A stretch of DNA of 64,000 bases, taken from positions 1 to 64,000 of the forward strand of contig JAEXNA010000034.1 in NCBI GenBank assembly GCA_023447635.1. Reading direction: 5' to 3'. The notes under the pieces are model-generated. The model saw only the letters and a program-made list of their open reading frames with translations, had not been told where the DNA came from and did no database searches. The first letter of the stretch is position 1. Each line of letters starts with the position of its first letter. Positions 17,149 through 26,001 of the stretch are shown one piece after another. The stretch is from Vulcanimicrobiota bacterium. GTDB taxonomy: Bacteria; Vulcanimicrobiota; Xenobia; Xenobiales; JADMJV01. The position numbers and the translations under genes are program-made.

Positions 17149-17297
17149 GGGAATACCTTCTAGAGAATGAGTGTAGGTCCGTCCGGATGCTCGGCAGCGC
17201 GCCGGGGGATGCAGGAAAGATAACCTCTCTCGTCGTTCCAGAAAGCCACTCTATCGGCGGGTATCCACCCCCTCGAAGGTATGGGGCGGGATGGGTT

Positions 17298-18728
17298 CTA
17301 CCGGAGCTGGAAGGAGGTCTCTCCCACCTGCAGCCAGTCGCCACGGTGCAGTTCGACGCGGCGCCCCACCCGATGCTGATTGACCCAGGTGCCGTTGGTC
17401 GAGCCCAGGTCTTCAATGTAAACTCGGCCGTCCTCGAGACTGACCTGGGCGTGAAGGCGCGATGCCGCTGTGTCTCCTCCCAGCACGATGTCCCCTTCTT
17501 CTCGACCGATGGTCAGGGAGGGGCGGTCCAACACAATCTCTTTCTTTCCGTCCGAACTGACCAGAGTCAGCGGTCCGGTGGCTTCGCTGAGCAAGGGGCG
17601 AGGGGCCGGGGGCGGGAGAGCCGGTGTGTCCTTGGGTGCGGGTTCGAGCGCGTCGTCGAGCAAGGCTTCGGTCCGCTTCTCCGCTCGAGTGGCTTGAGGT
17701 CGTCGGGCTGGGCTTTCGAGGGGTAGAGAGAAACGTTCGAACATGGGGCGGTAGTCGGGGAACTGCTCGTGAATGACCGCCAGTTCCCGCCGCGCTTCCT
17801 CGGTCCAGCCTTCGACCTCGAGAGCCGAAGCCAGAGAGTGACGCAGGTCGCAACGCAGGACCGGGTCGGTCCCTTGATGCTCCAGCGCTTTGCGAAAAAT
17901 CTCGCGCGCGGTCATCGGGTCGTCGAGGGCCTGGCAGGCTTGACCCAGCATGACAAGGCATGCGACCTGCAGGTTCGAGTCGGGCAGTAGAGTCGACAGG
18001 GAGTTGAAAACCTCGCGATGGCGACCCAGCGCGCAACGGTAGAGATTGGCGAAAAAGACGGCGTTGGGCTCGCCCGGCATCAGCCCGAGCAGCCCCTCCA
18101 GGGTCTCCAGGGCGTTGGCGGTTTCGCCTTCCTGGAACAACGCGCAGCTGAGCAGGATGTTCAGTCCGACCAGGTCAGGGAACAGGCAGAAGTGGCTGGT
18201 CGGGGTCAGCGGTACGGCGACGTGAAAGGAGGGCAGATAGCGGACCAGGGTCTTCCCTAACCCCTGCTGAGCCAGCAGCCCGGTCTTCAGCGCCGAGACG
18301 GCCTCTCGGGTCTCGCCCCGGTGAAGCCGCAAGGCTCCCAGGGTGAAGAAAGCGTCGGTCAATCCTACCTTGGCGTCACGGGCCGACCCGGTCGCCTCGG
18401 TCAGTTTGCGGAGAGCTTCGTCGTGCTGGCCCGACAAGATCAGGCGGAGCGCGTCGATAAAGCCGCGCTCGCTGCCCGACATGGTCAACCCTTTGAGGAA
18501 GTTGATATTGAATCGCTGGGCGAGTTGGGGCTCGAGGAAGGTCAGGCGGGGACGAGCCGTCATGGCCGGATGGCCGGAAACGAAGTAGAGCCCCGTTTCG
18601 CCGCCATCGGCCCCTTCCTCGCCCTTGCCGATAGCTCGGGTCACCTCGTCAAAGGAGCGGCCTACCAGACGACTGGCTAAGCCCAGGCCCCCTTTGAGAT
18701 TGTTCAACATATCTCGGTCCACGGCCAT
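17298..18728 (-). CDS. TPR-like protein with C-terminal FHA domain
   Basis: A 476-residue cytosolic protein. Residues 80-330 are helical repeats of TPR type (for example AFFTLGALRLHRGETREAVS). A Pro/Ala-rich linker (335-370) leads to an FHA domain (380-476) with LTIGREEGDIVL, SRLHAQVSLED and STNGTWVNQHRV; the Arg, Ser and Asn residues that read phosphothreonine are present. Such proteins gather partners through phosphothreonine. It is the first or last member of the phosphosignalling island on the minus strand and is close to another FHA protein. ATG start preceded by GGAGG. Confidence 0.88.
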   Translation of the reverse strand: MAVDRDMLNNLKGGLGLASRLVGRSFDEVTRAIGKGEEGADGGETGLYFVSGHPAMTARPRLTFLEPQLAQRFNINFLKGLTMSGSERGFIDALRLILSGQHDEALRKLTEATGSARDAKVGLTDAFFTLGALRLHRGETREAVSALKTGLLAQQGLGKTLVRYLPSFHVAVPLTPTSHFCLFPDLVGLNILLSCALFQEGETANALETLEGLLGLMPGEPNAVFFANLYRCALGRHREVFNSLSTLLPDSNLQVACLVMLGQACQALDDPMTAREIFRKALEHQGTDPVLRCDLRHSLASALEVEGWTEEARRELAVIHEQFPDYRPMFERFSLPLESPARRPQATRAEKRTEALLDDALEPAPKDTPALPPPAPRPLLSEATGPLTLVSSDGKKEIVLDRPSLTIGREEGDIVLGGDTAASRLHAQVSLEDGRVYIEDLGSTNGTWVNQHRVGRRVELHRGDWLQVGETSFQLR

Positions 18729-18761
18729 GCTCGGGCCTCCTCTTCTTGGAAAAGGCGAAGG

Positions 18762-19523
18762 TTAGTTCGCGTGATAGACGAGTTCGGTCTTGCCCAGGCG
18801 AAGCCGATCTCCCTCGCGCAGCACCGCTTGGACGCCTTGCTGCAGGCGAGTTCCGTTATGGAACGAGCCGTTGGAGGAGCCCAGATCTTCGTACACGGGC
18901 CCTTGCTCGCCCATGATGATCTTTCCGTGACGGCGCGAGATGTAGCTGTCGGTGTCGGCCTCGGTCAGGTCGACTTCGGGGAAGATGCCGTCCACGGGAG
19001 AGCGACGTCCCACGGCGTTCTCGTCTTTGACCAGCACGAACGTCTGTCCGTTGCTGATCGCCTCCAGGCGAGGTTTACCAGAGACCGCCTGAGCCACGGC
19101 CTGCTGAGGCGTGGTCGGTGTCGGAGTGGCCGGAGGAGGCGAGATCGGGAGAGGCGCGTCAGGAACCGAGACCGGTATCGGCGAGGCCGAACCGCTGTCA
19201 TCGAGCGCAGCACCGCAGTCTTCACAGTACTTCTCGCCAGGCCCGTTGACGGCTCCGCAGGTGCCGCAGGTGCCGCCTCCTCCACTGCTGGGAGCGGCGG
19301 CTTCGGCGATGGCCGGCATGGCTTCGCGGGTCGGCTCGGCCGATTCGGCGGGGGTGAAGGTGGGAGCCGGGGTGGGAGACGCCGGAGGGGCCACGGGAGG
19401 AGCGCTCGGCGGGGCGATCGGGGCCGCCGCTCCGCCGCTCACCGGCAGACGGGCTCCGCAATCCTCGCAGTAGATGGAGCCTTCCATGTTTTCGGCGCCA
19501 CAGACGGTACAGATCATCGCCAT
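18762..19523 (-). CDS. Double zinc-ribbon FHA-domain protein
   Basis: A 253-residue cytosolic protein with two four-Cys zinc ribbons: CTVCGAENMEGSIYCEDCG (about residues 5-23) and CGTCGAVNGPGEKYCEDCG (about 85-103). Both are followed by low-complexity Pro/Ala/Ser linkers. The C-terminal 100 residues are an FHA domain with GRRSPVDGIFPEVDL, SRRHGKI and SSNGSFHNGTRL. Arg, Ser and Asn for phosphothreonine binding are intact. The same zinc-ribbon form is found in the PP2C fusion two genes away, which suggests a shared origin or partner. GAGGAGAAG precedes the ATG. Confidence 0.9.
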   Translation of the reverse strand: MAMICTVCGAENMEGSIYCEDCGARLPVSGGAAAPIAPPSAPPVAPPASPTPAPTFTPAESAEPTREAMPAIAEAAAPSSGGGGTCGTCGAVNGPGEKYCEDCGAALDDSGSASPIPVSVPDAPLPISPPPATPTPTTPQQAVAQAVSGKPRLEAISNGQTFVLVKDENAVGRRSPVDGIFPEVDLTEADTDSYISRRHGKIIMGEQGPVYEDLGSSNGSFHNGTRLQQGVQAVLREGDRLRLGKTELVYHAN

Positions 19524-19579
19524 GTTACTCTTCTCCTCGTTCGTCCTAAAATTCTTCGCTCGGTTCTCGTTGGGAACAC

Positions 19580-20899
19580 CTACTCCTGTCCTGCTCCGGT
19601 ACGGCCGCCGTCGGGCGACCCGGTCAGGGCGGAGAGGTCGATCGGCTCGAGCAGCTGGGTCAGCTTGCGCGTGCCGTACTGCAGCTTTTTGGTGCCGGCA
19701 GCCGAAGCGCCGCCCCCTTGCTCGATGCGGCCGGCTTCGGCCAGAGCCTGCTGCGCCAGCTCTTGCTGGCCCTGCGAGAGCAGCTGGGTCGCGGCCGAGC
19801 GAAGAAGCTGAGTCGCTTTGCCCCGTTCGCCGGTCGCCGCGAACTCGAGCGCTCGGGTCTGCTGTCGGAAAACCGAGACCGAGTCGACCACGCCCATCAC
19901 CTGAGGGGTGACGACGGAGGCCAGGGACTGGTCATCGGTGTAGGTGATCAGAATCTCCTCGGAGACGACTTTGTCGCGCTCGCCCCGCTCGGGGATGTCG
20001 TACATCACCTCGGTCTTGCCCAGGCGATAGGTGCCGGGCTTGCGCGACGGCAGCACCAGCTCGAACAGGAAGCTCTGGGTCTCGTCCTTCTGCAGCTCGC
20101 CCAGGTCGAGTTGGGCCACCCGGTCGGCGGTAGGCAGGGTGCCCAGATCGTTGATCATCGGGCGAACTTTATACGCTTTGCGGATACTGATATCGCGCGA
20201 GAGCTTCAGAGACAGGCGGGGGTGGCGAACCACCACGTTCTGAACACCTTTGAGCTCCTGGTCGAAGATGGCGGGGATATCGCGAGGGATATCGATGTAA
20301 TACGACGTTCCGCGGCAAGCGGTCGCGATGTCGAGCAAGAACTGCTCGTTGAAGTCGTCGCCCACCCCGATGGTAGAGACCGAGATCCCTTCGGCGGCGG
20401 CCATCATACAGGCTTCTTTACAGGCGCCTTCGTGCAGGGTCAGGCCGTCGGTGAGCAAGACCATATGGTTCATGCGCTCGGCGCTGAGATTCTTGCGCAG
20501 TTCGTCGTTGGCAGCCCGAATGCCGTTGAGCATCTCGGTGCCGGAGCCGACGTCGATGGAATCGATGTTGCGCACCATGCGACGAGCCGACTCGCGATCG
20601 TAGATCTGCGACGAGGGGATCAAGACCCTGGCCTTGTCGGCGAAGGCGATGACGCAGGCGATATCCGATCCGCGCATCTTTTCCAGAACGTGCCCGACGG
20701 CAGAGATCACATACTCGAGTTTCTCGTGGGCGTACATCGAACCGCTCTTGTCCAGCACGATGGCCAGGTTCAGGGCTGCCGGGCCCAGGCCCAGACCGGC
20801 TGAAGGGGCGACGTCGACCAACAAGTAGACTAGCTTGTTCTCGCTCGTCACGGCGATATTTCGGTAGCTCAGGTGAGACTGTAAGTGGACTTCAGGCAC
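19580..20899 (-). CDS. von Willebrand factor A (vWA) domain protein
   Basis: About 439 residues. An N-terminal beta domain (1-45) precedes a vWA domain (about 50-225) with an intact metal site: DKSGSM, Thr in GSGTEML and Asp in LLTDGL. A beta-sandwich follows (about 240-350), then a C-terminal helical part. This order matches soluble vWA proteins of bacterial stress and conflict modules such as TerY relatives. I place the start at GTG 20899, preceded by GAGAGGA; a longer frame would overlap the PP2C gene. No signal peptide. It sits between FHA and PP2C genes, suggesting a phosphorylated scaffold. Confidence 0.87.
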   Translation of the reverse strand: MPEVHLQSHLSYRNIAVTSENKLVYLLVDVAPSAGLGLGPAALNLAIVLDKSGSMYAHEKLEYVISAVGHVLEKMRGSDIACVIAFADKARVLIPSSQIYDRESARRMVRNIDSIDVGSGTEMLNGIRAANDELRKNLSAERMNHMVLLTDGLTLHEGACKEACMMAAAEGISVSTIGVGDDFNEQFLLDIATACRGTSYYIDIPRDIPAIFDQELKGVQNVVVRHPRLSLKLSRDISIRKAYKVRPMINDLGTLPTADRVAQLDLGELQKDETQSFLFELVLPSRKPGTYRLGKTEVMYDIPERGERDKVVSEEILITYTDDQSLASVVTPQVMGVVDSVSVFRQQTRALEFAATGERGKATQLLRSAATQLLSQGQQELAQQALAEAGRIEQGGGASAAGTKKLQYGTRKLTQLLEPIDLSALTGSPDGGRTGAGQE

Positions 20900-20997
20900 G
20901 ATTTTCCTCTCTCTATTTGGCCAATTAGCCTCGCCCTTCCCTAGGATGGGCGAAAATCCTACGCGGTTCGTCCCGGCTCCGGTCGAACCGAATCGCT

Positions 20998-22803
20998 TTA
21001 GTGGGCGAAGATGACCGCCACAGTGGCGTTGTCGTCGGCTCCGCGGGACAGGCAGATATCCACCAGTTTCTCCGCAATCGGTTGGGGGGCGTCGAATTCT
21101 CCCATCAGCCCTTCCAGTTCGTCGTTCATAAAGTATTCCCACACGCCGTCCGAACTCAGCATCAGGCGGTCGCCAGGCTGCAACTCTTGATGGTACAGGT
21201 CGACTTCGACGTCGGGGTTGGTTCCCATCGCCCTATATATGATCGATCGCTGCGGAGAGTTTCGCGCTTCTTCTTCGGTCAACTGACCCATCTCGACGAG
21301 TCGGCCCACCAGCGAGTGGTCCGTGGTCAGGCGCTGGAGCTGGCCGGCTCGCCAAAGGTAGCCTCGAGTATCGCCGACGTGGCCCAGGGTGATCTCATCG
21401 GGCTCGAGTAGTGCTGCGGTGATGGTGCAGCCCATGCCGCGGCGGTGGATGTCGCGCTCGGCGTATTCGAAAATGGTCCGGTTGGCCCGCTTGATAGCGC
21501 GCTCTAAAAGAAGCTTGTTGCGCTCGCGCTGGGTGTCGGGCAGTAGCGGCGAGGTCGCGCGTTGATCTTTGAGGGTGAGGTTACTACCGACCACGTCTTG
21601 AGCGATGGTACGCAGCGCCAGCGAGGCGGCTTTGTCGCCTTCGGCCTCGCCGCCCATACCGTCGATCATGACCACCAGGTGGGTGTCGCTACGGACGGAC
21701 TTCTCAATGGAAGTGAAGCGCATCTGCAGGCAAGCGTCCTGGTTGATCTGACGGACCACGCCGACATGGCTGACCAGGGCCACGTCGTAGGAGCAGCCGG
21801 CTCCGCTCGAGGGAGTGGGAGCGCGGTTGACTATGGGGGGCGCGGACGCTGCGGGCGCCGCAGGAACCGGGCGAGCCGAGGGGGCGGGGGCCGGGAGTTC
21901 GTCGAGGGCGAGGAAGTCCAGGAACTCCTCGGCGCTGCCCAAACGGTCGGAGACGTTTTTGGCGGTCAGTCGTCCGATGGTTCCCTGCAAGACCTCGTCT
22001 CCCAGGTCCGGGAGGGGGCCGAAGGTAAAGAAGTTCTCTCGGCTTTCCAGGTCGGTCTTGGCTCCGGAGGCGGCGAAGTGCAGAATGGCGCCTACCGAGA
22101 ACAGGTCGCCAGGCACGCCAAGTGGAGCCGAGCCGACTCCGTAGGCTTCGGGGGGTGAAAAGCCGTTGACCACCTGGAAGTCTTCTCCAGCCGATTCGAA
22201 CGGCACCATGCGGTCGAGATTGTCGACCACCAGGCCGTCCTCGCCATCCCACCAAAGGCGGCCCGGCTGGAACGAGCGCATCAGGAAAGAGCGGCCGTGC
22301 ACGTCCTGCAGCAGTCGTCCCAGGCAAAGGGCGAGTTGGCGCACGCCGGCAGCCGGCAACGGGCCCTCCTGGGCCACTCTTTCTGCCAGGGTCGGCCAAC
22401 TGGGGGTGGGCCCGCAGGCCAGCGAGTGGTCGTTGTGGGTCAACACCGTCTCGGGTCGCCACAGCCCCTGGAGATCGCCCAGCTTCTGGCCCAGCGCCTC
22501 CAACCTTGCGGCCAGGAAGCCCGGTGCGCTGGCCGACTCTTCGAGAAGCATTCCGGCGGCCTCGCCGACCTTGCAAGAGTAGCGGTTCAGTCGTCCGAGC
22601 GAGAGCGTTCCCAGAACGGTAATACGGGTTCCGTCCTCGCCCTCGATGACCGTGTCCGTGGCCAGGCCCTGGGAGTTTTCCGGACGCGAGGCCTCGGCCG
22701 GGGCGGGGTTGAGTTCCACCCCACATTCGTCACAGAACCGCTGATCGGGTTCGTTTTCATGCTCACAGATCTGACAGATCACGATGGTTTCTCCGGCGCT
22801 CAT
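20998..22803 (-). CDS. Zinc ribbon-pseudokinase-PP2C phosphatase fusion
   Basis: A 601-residue protein. Residues 10-28 form a zinc ribbon (CQICEHENEPDQRFCDECG). Residues 60-310 resemble a protein kinase fold, but Lys/Glu, HRD and DFG are lost: the catalytic loop reads FLMRSFQPGRLWW and the DFG place DNLDRM. Residues 340-600 are a PP2C phosphatase with all metal ligands: INQDAC, MIDGMGG, GHVGDTRGYLW, LSSDGVWEYF and ADDNATVAV. PP2C enzymes remove phosphate from Ser/Thr and reverse the neighbouring kinases. The pseudokinase may bind ligand or kinase partner. ATG start. Confidence 0.9.
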   Translation of the reverse strand: MSAGETIVICQICEHENEPDQRFCDECGVELNPAPAEASRPENSQGLATDTVIEGEDGTRITVLGTLSLGRLNRYSCKVGEAAGMLLEESASAPGFLAARLEALGQKLGDLQGLWRPETVLTHNDHSLACGPTPSWPTLAERVAQEGPLPAAGVRQLALCLGRLLQDVHGRSFLMRSFQPGRLWWDGEDGLVVDNLDRMVPFESAGEDFQVVNGFSPPEAYGVGSAPLGVPGDLFSVGAILHFAASGAKTDLESRENFFTFGPLPDLGDEVLQGTIGRLTAKNVSDRLGSAEEFLDFLALDELPAPAPSARPVPAAPAASAPPIVNRAPTPSSGAGCSYDVALVSHVGVVRQINQDACLQMRFTSIEKSVRSDTHLVVMIDGMGGEAEGDKAASLALRTIAQDVVGSNLTLKDQRATSPLLPDTQRERNKLLLERAIKRANRTIFEYAERDIHRRGMGCTITAALLEPDEITLGHVGDTRGYLWRAGQLQRLTTDHSLVGRLVEMGQLTEEEARNSPQRSIIYRAMGTNPDVEVDLYHQELQPGDRLMLSSDGVWEYFMNDELEGLMGEFDAPQPIAEKLVDICLSRGADDNATVAVIFAH

Positions 22804-22883
22804 GGTCTCAACGTTCTATCTACCCCACTCGACCTCATTCTCGTGCTCCGTCCAATTTGAGGATAAAGGCGGGGAGGTCGGAT

Positions 22884-24368
22884 TCAGAACCGCTGCATCA
22901 GGGAGTGCCAATCCACGCGGGTCAGGCCAAAGGCGACGGCCGCAAACAGCCCCGTCCAGCACAGGGAGAAAAATACCGAGAGGCGCCACGGGATACGAAG
23001 ACTACGACGCTGCGGCTTCGAGGTAGAAAGGATCACCACCGAGAGAACCACGGTACAGAGGTAGTTCACGAACGGTATGAGCGTGGCGACCGCGAGTAGG
23101 ACGGCGGTCATCATCACGGCGGTGGAGGCCCGTGGGTTGGCGAGCTGGGCTTCGACCGGCAGGTCCGCTTCCTCGACCTCCTGCACTTCAACCGAGGCGC
23201 GGTAGATCGACCCTACCTCCAGACCGGAGCTGTCCACCGTGACCATCACGGTATGGGTTCCGGCGGGCAGCGCGGTGGGCTCGACCGTCAGGTTGGCCGA
23301 CGAGCTGAACAGGGTGATCGGAAGCGCCGATTTGACTCGCAAGCGGGCGGTCGCCTTCCGTCCTACGGCAAGGTCCTTGAACTGCAGGCCGTTTGGCATG
23401 AAGGTTACCGAGTGCGGCGACACGGCTGTGGACACGGGAGGCGCAGCCATGACGGGAGCCGCCGCGATAGGAGCGGTCGCGGGGGAGGGGGGGAGGGGAA
23501 GCGTTCCTGGCGCCGGATCGCCTAATCGGGTGGTCGTCGGACGGCCGGCCAGGGAGGCGCTACCGCTAACCCCCAAAAGCTGCTCGAGTTCGCGCTTGAG
23601 AGCGAAGGCCGACTCGGGGCGGCCGGCCGGCTGCATGCAAAGGCAGCTCTCGATCAGGCTCACCAAGCCGGGCGGCAGATCCTGGCGGAAGTCGCTCAGC
23701 GAGGGGAAGTTGAACGGCTCGTTCGTGGGATCGCGTCCGGTCAGGGCGTGATGCATGGTGGCGCCGAAAGCGTAGAGGTCGGTGCGCGGTCCCGATTGGC
23801 CTTTTCCGTATTGCTCCGGAGCGGCGTAGCCGGGGGTGCCCAGCGCTTTGGTATCGGTGCTCTGATCCTGGCGGAAGATGCGAGCGATTCCGAAGTCGAC
23901 CAGCTTCACTTCCGACTGGGGCGTCAGCATCACGTTCCCTGGCTTGAAGTCTCGAAAGATGACCGGCTCCTTACGGGTGTGCAGATAGTCGAGCACGTCG
24001 GAGATCTGCAGGCAGAGGTCCAGGGCAAGAGGCAACGGCAGCGGGCCTTCTCGAGCGATCCTGGCCTCCAGGGTTTCGCCGTCCACGAAGTCCATGACCA
24101 GATAGAGCTGCACGTCCTGCTGGAAAAAATCCACGATGCGCGGAAGATTGCGGTGGCGCAGGTCCGAGAGCAGGCGGGCCTCGGTGCGGAACAGTTCGGC
24201 CGCCTCCTCGAGTTCGGCGGCGCCCAGCCCTTCGCGCTTCATCTCTTTGATGGCCCACGAGGTGGGTAGGCGCTGGTCTTCAGCCAGGTAGACGGCGCCC
24301 ATCCCGCCCTGACCCAGAATTTTTACTATCTTGTAGCGGCCCTCGAGCAGAGTTTCACCTTTAAGCAC
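22884..24368 (-). CDS. Ser/Thr protein kinase with C-terminal membrane helices
   Basis: About 494 residues. The kinase domain (about 8-275) has LGQGGMGAVYLA, WAIKEM, IFRDFKPGNVML, DFGIARI and APEQYG. The catalytic loop has Phe instead of the HRD His, a change seen in many bacterial kinases; the Asp is intact. A Pro/Ala linker leads to an Ig-like domain (about 330-415), then two hydrophobic segments (about 420-455 and 465-490). The start is unsure: GTG 24368 directly before LKGETLLEGRYKI, without a strong ribosome-binding site. It diverges from the second kinase. Confidence 0.88.
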   Translation of the reverse strand: MLKGETLLEGRYKIVKILGQGGMGAVYLAEDQRLPTSWAIKEMKREGLGAAELEEAAELFRTEARLLSDLRHRNLPRIVDFFQQDVQLYLVMDFVDGETLEARIAREGPLPLPLALDLCLQISDVLDYLHTRKEPVIFRDFKPGNVMLTPQSEVKLVDFGIARIFRQDQSTDTKALGTPGYAAPEQYGKGQSGPRTDLYAFGATMHHALTGRDPTNEPFNFPSLSDFRQDLPPGLVSLIESCLCMQPAGRPESAFALKRELEQLLGVSGSASLAGRPTTTRLGDPAPGTLPLPPSPATAPIAAAPVMAAPPVSTAVSPHSVTFMPNGLQFKDLAVGRKATARLRVKSALPITLFSSSANLTVEPTALPAGTHTVMVTVDSSGLEVGSIYRASVEVQEVEEADLPVEAQLANPRASTAVMMTAVLLAVATLIPFVNYLCTVVLSVVILSTSKPQRRSLRIPWRLSVFFSLCWTGLFAAVAFGLTRVDWHSLMQRF

Positions 24369-24446
24369 ATTCTGAAGCTTCTCGTCGCCCGGCGCTTTAC
24401 CTTTGCGAAAAGGGTGGCAGGGTGCAGGCAGACGAACCCGAGGGGG

Positions 24447-25325
24447 ATGATGGGTCGAGTGGTGGCCGGGCGGTACCGTCTGGAAAGAGTGCTGGGCGAG
24501 GGGGCGTCGGGAAGAGTCTACCTGGCCCGTGACACCCGGCAGCGCGGTTCGGTCTGGGCCGTCAAGGAGATCGACTATTCCGCCCTGCCGCTCGAGGAGT
24601 TCGCCGAGGCTCGCGCCGGGTTCCAGGGCGAAGCTGAGCTGCTGCGAGGGCTTCGTCATCCGTCTTTGCCGCTGGTGGTCGACTACTTCCAAGAGGGGGA
24701 TTGCGACTACCTGGTCATGGAGCGGGTCGAGGGGCCGACTCTCGAAGGCCTTCTACGGGGGCGCAGCGAGCCGTTGCCGCAAGCAAGAGTGGTGGAACTC
24801 GGGTTCGCCCTGGCCGATGTTCTGCACTACCTGCATCATCGTCGCCCCCCGGTGGTCTACCGAGACCTGAAGCCGGCCAATGTGATGCTGGCTTTGAGCG
24901 GGGGAGTCAAGCTGATCGACTTCGGTATCGCCCGCTCGATGAATCCGCTTCGGGCGGGCGATACGACCGCCTACGGCACGCCGGGATTCGCCCCGCCGGA
25001 ACAGTATCAGGGCAGGACCGTGCCGGCTTCCGACGTCTACGCTCTGGGCGTGACTCTTCATCGAGCGGCCACCCTGTATGAACCGCCCGAGTTCAGTTTC
25101 AACCATCCTCTGGTTACGACGCTCAATCCTGCTTTGAGTTCCGACTTCGAAGGGCTGCTGGCTGCGATGCTGGTCAAGGCGCCCGAAGAGCGTCCGCACA
25201 CCAGCCTGGTGCTGTCCATGCTCAAGGCGTTCCGCGATTCGCCGCAGGACGACCCGCTTCGAGTCTGGTGGAGGCGAAGCTCGCGTCATTTCCACAACTG
25301 GTGGAAGGGCCGAAAGGCGCCTTGA
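24447..25325 (+). CDS. Soluble Ser/Thr protein kinase
   Basis: A 292-residue kinase, mostly catalytic domain. Motifs: LGEGASGRVYLA, WAVKEI, YRDLKPANVML, DFGIARSM and APPEQYQG, with catalytic Asp intact and Tyr at the HRD His. The C-terminal 30 residues are basic and Trp-rich (VWWRRSSRHFHNWWKGR), perhaps for contact with membrane. No transmembrane helix. ATG at 24447 follows GAGGGGG. It shares a short divergent promoter region of about 80 bases with the membrane kinase, so the pair may be co-regulated. Its natural partner phosphatase is likely the PP2C fusion. Confidence 0.9.
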   Translation: MMGRVVAGRYRLERVLGEGASGRVYLARDTRQRGSVWAVKEIDYSALPLEEFAEARAGFQGEAELLRGLRHPSLPLVVDYFQEGDCDYLVMERVEGPTLEGLLRGRSEPLPQARVVELGFALADVLHYLHHRRPPVVYRDLKPANVMLALSGGVKLIDFGIARSMNPLRAGDTTAYGTPGFAPPEQYQGRTVPASDVYALGVTLHRAATLYEPPEFSFNHPLVTTLNPALSSDFEGLLAAMLVKAPEERPHTSLVLSMLKAFRDSPQDDPLRVWWRRSSRHFHNWWKGRKAP

Positions 25326-25341
25326 GCCGCCTCGAGGCTAG

Positions 25342-25498
25342 TGCTCTGTCAGGCCTAAATGATGGGATCCTGACGGTGAGGCGCGATTCTGAGGAAGTTG
25401 TTTTGAAGGCGCATACCGAGTTGTACGTAACTGAAAAACAACAATGTCAGAATCGATGGATCGCCGTCAGGATCCCGTGATTTAGGTCTGACGGAGCA
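25342..25498. mobile_element. 157-bp MITE (non-autonomous, IS5-like CTAG target)
   Basis: The ends are inverted repeats of about 35 bases with four mismatches; the left end starts TGCTCTGTCAGGCCTAAAT. CTAG occurs directly outside both ends (25338-25341 and 25499-25502), as expected for a 4-bp target duplication. Inner pairs GATTCTGA/TCAGAATC and GTTGTTTT/AAAACAAC show that the whole element can fold into one long hairpin. It has no coding capacity. CTAR-type targets are known for the IS5 group; the source transposase is not in the window. Confidence 0.8.
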
Positions 25499-25576
25499 CT
25501 AGGAAGAAGTCCGGAAACGGGAGGAGCCGCCGGACCCGTTTCGGAAAGGGCTTGCCTGAGATTGGAGGCGATAGAG

Positions 25577-25990
25577 ATGGAAGAGTACCAGGACGAGTAT
25601 CACGACATGATCGCGGTCGCCAAGGCCTATTTTGGGGCCTTCGCGACGGCCGGCGATGTGGAGGAGCAGCTTCATCCCGAACTCGAGTTTTTCTTCCCCC
25701 GCTTTGGCGTAGCCCAGGGGGCCGAAGCCTACGCTCAGCTGACCCGTGGACTTTCGGGTTATTGGGACCACGTCGATTTCGACCTCGACAATTTCAGCTA
25801 TATCGCGGCCGGATCGAGCGTGGTAGTGGAAGGGACCAGTAGCGGCAGTTTGCCGGGCGGCGTCAGCTTCCGGGGCCACCGCTTCTGTGCGGTGCTGGAG
25901 ATCAAGCACAGCCTCATCACCCGCCTCTACTTCTACACGGATCCGGACATGGCGTCTCAGCAGCCGGCTCCTGTGACCTGGGACCGTTAA
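25577..25990 (+). CDS. SnoaL/NTF2-like protein
   Basis: About 137 residues with the outline of a cone-shaped SnoaL/NTF2 fold: a helical start (EYHDMIAVAKAYFGAFATAG), then beta strands with FFFPRFG, VVVEGTSSGSLPGG and CAVLEIKHSLITRLYFYTD. These proteins are often small enzymes or ligand binders. ATG at 25577 is chosen because GGAGGCG lies six bases upstream. It follows the MITE and is only 11 bases before the biotin carboxylase gene, so the two may share a transcript. Function is not predictable. Confidence 0.75.
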   Translation: MEEYQDEYHDMIAVAKAYFGAFATAGDVEEQLHPELEFFFPRFGVAQGAEAYAQLTRGLSGYWDHVDFDLDNFSYIAAGSSVVVEGTSSGSLPGGVSFRGHRFCAVLEIKHSLITRLYFYTDPDMASQQPAPVTWDR

Positions 25991-26001
25991 GGACGTCTGC
26001 T

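Noticed and set aside
17149..17297. GC-rich hairpin after the TPR-FHA gene as a terminator
   Set aside because: The stem has internal mismatches and no T run follows.
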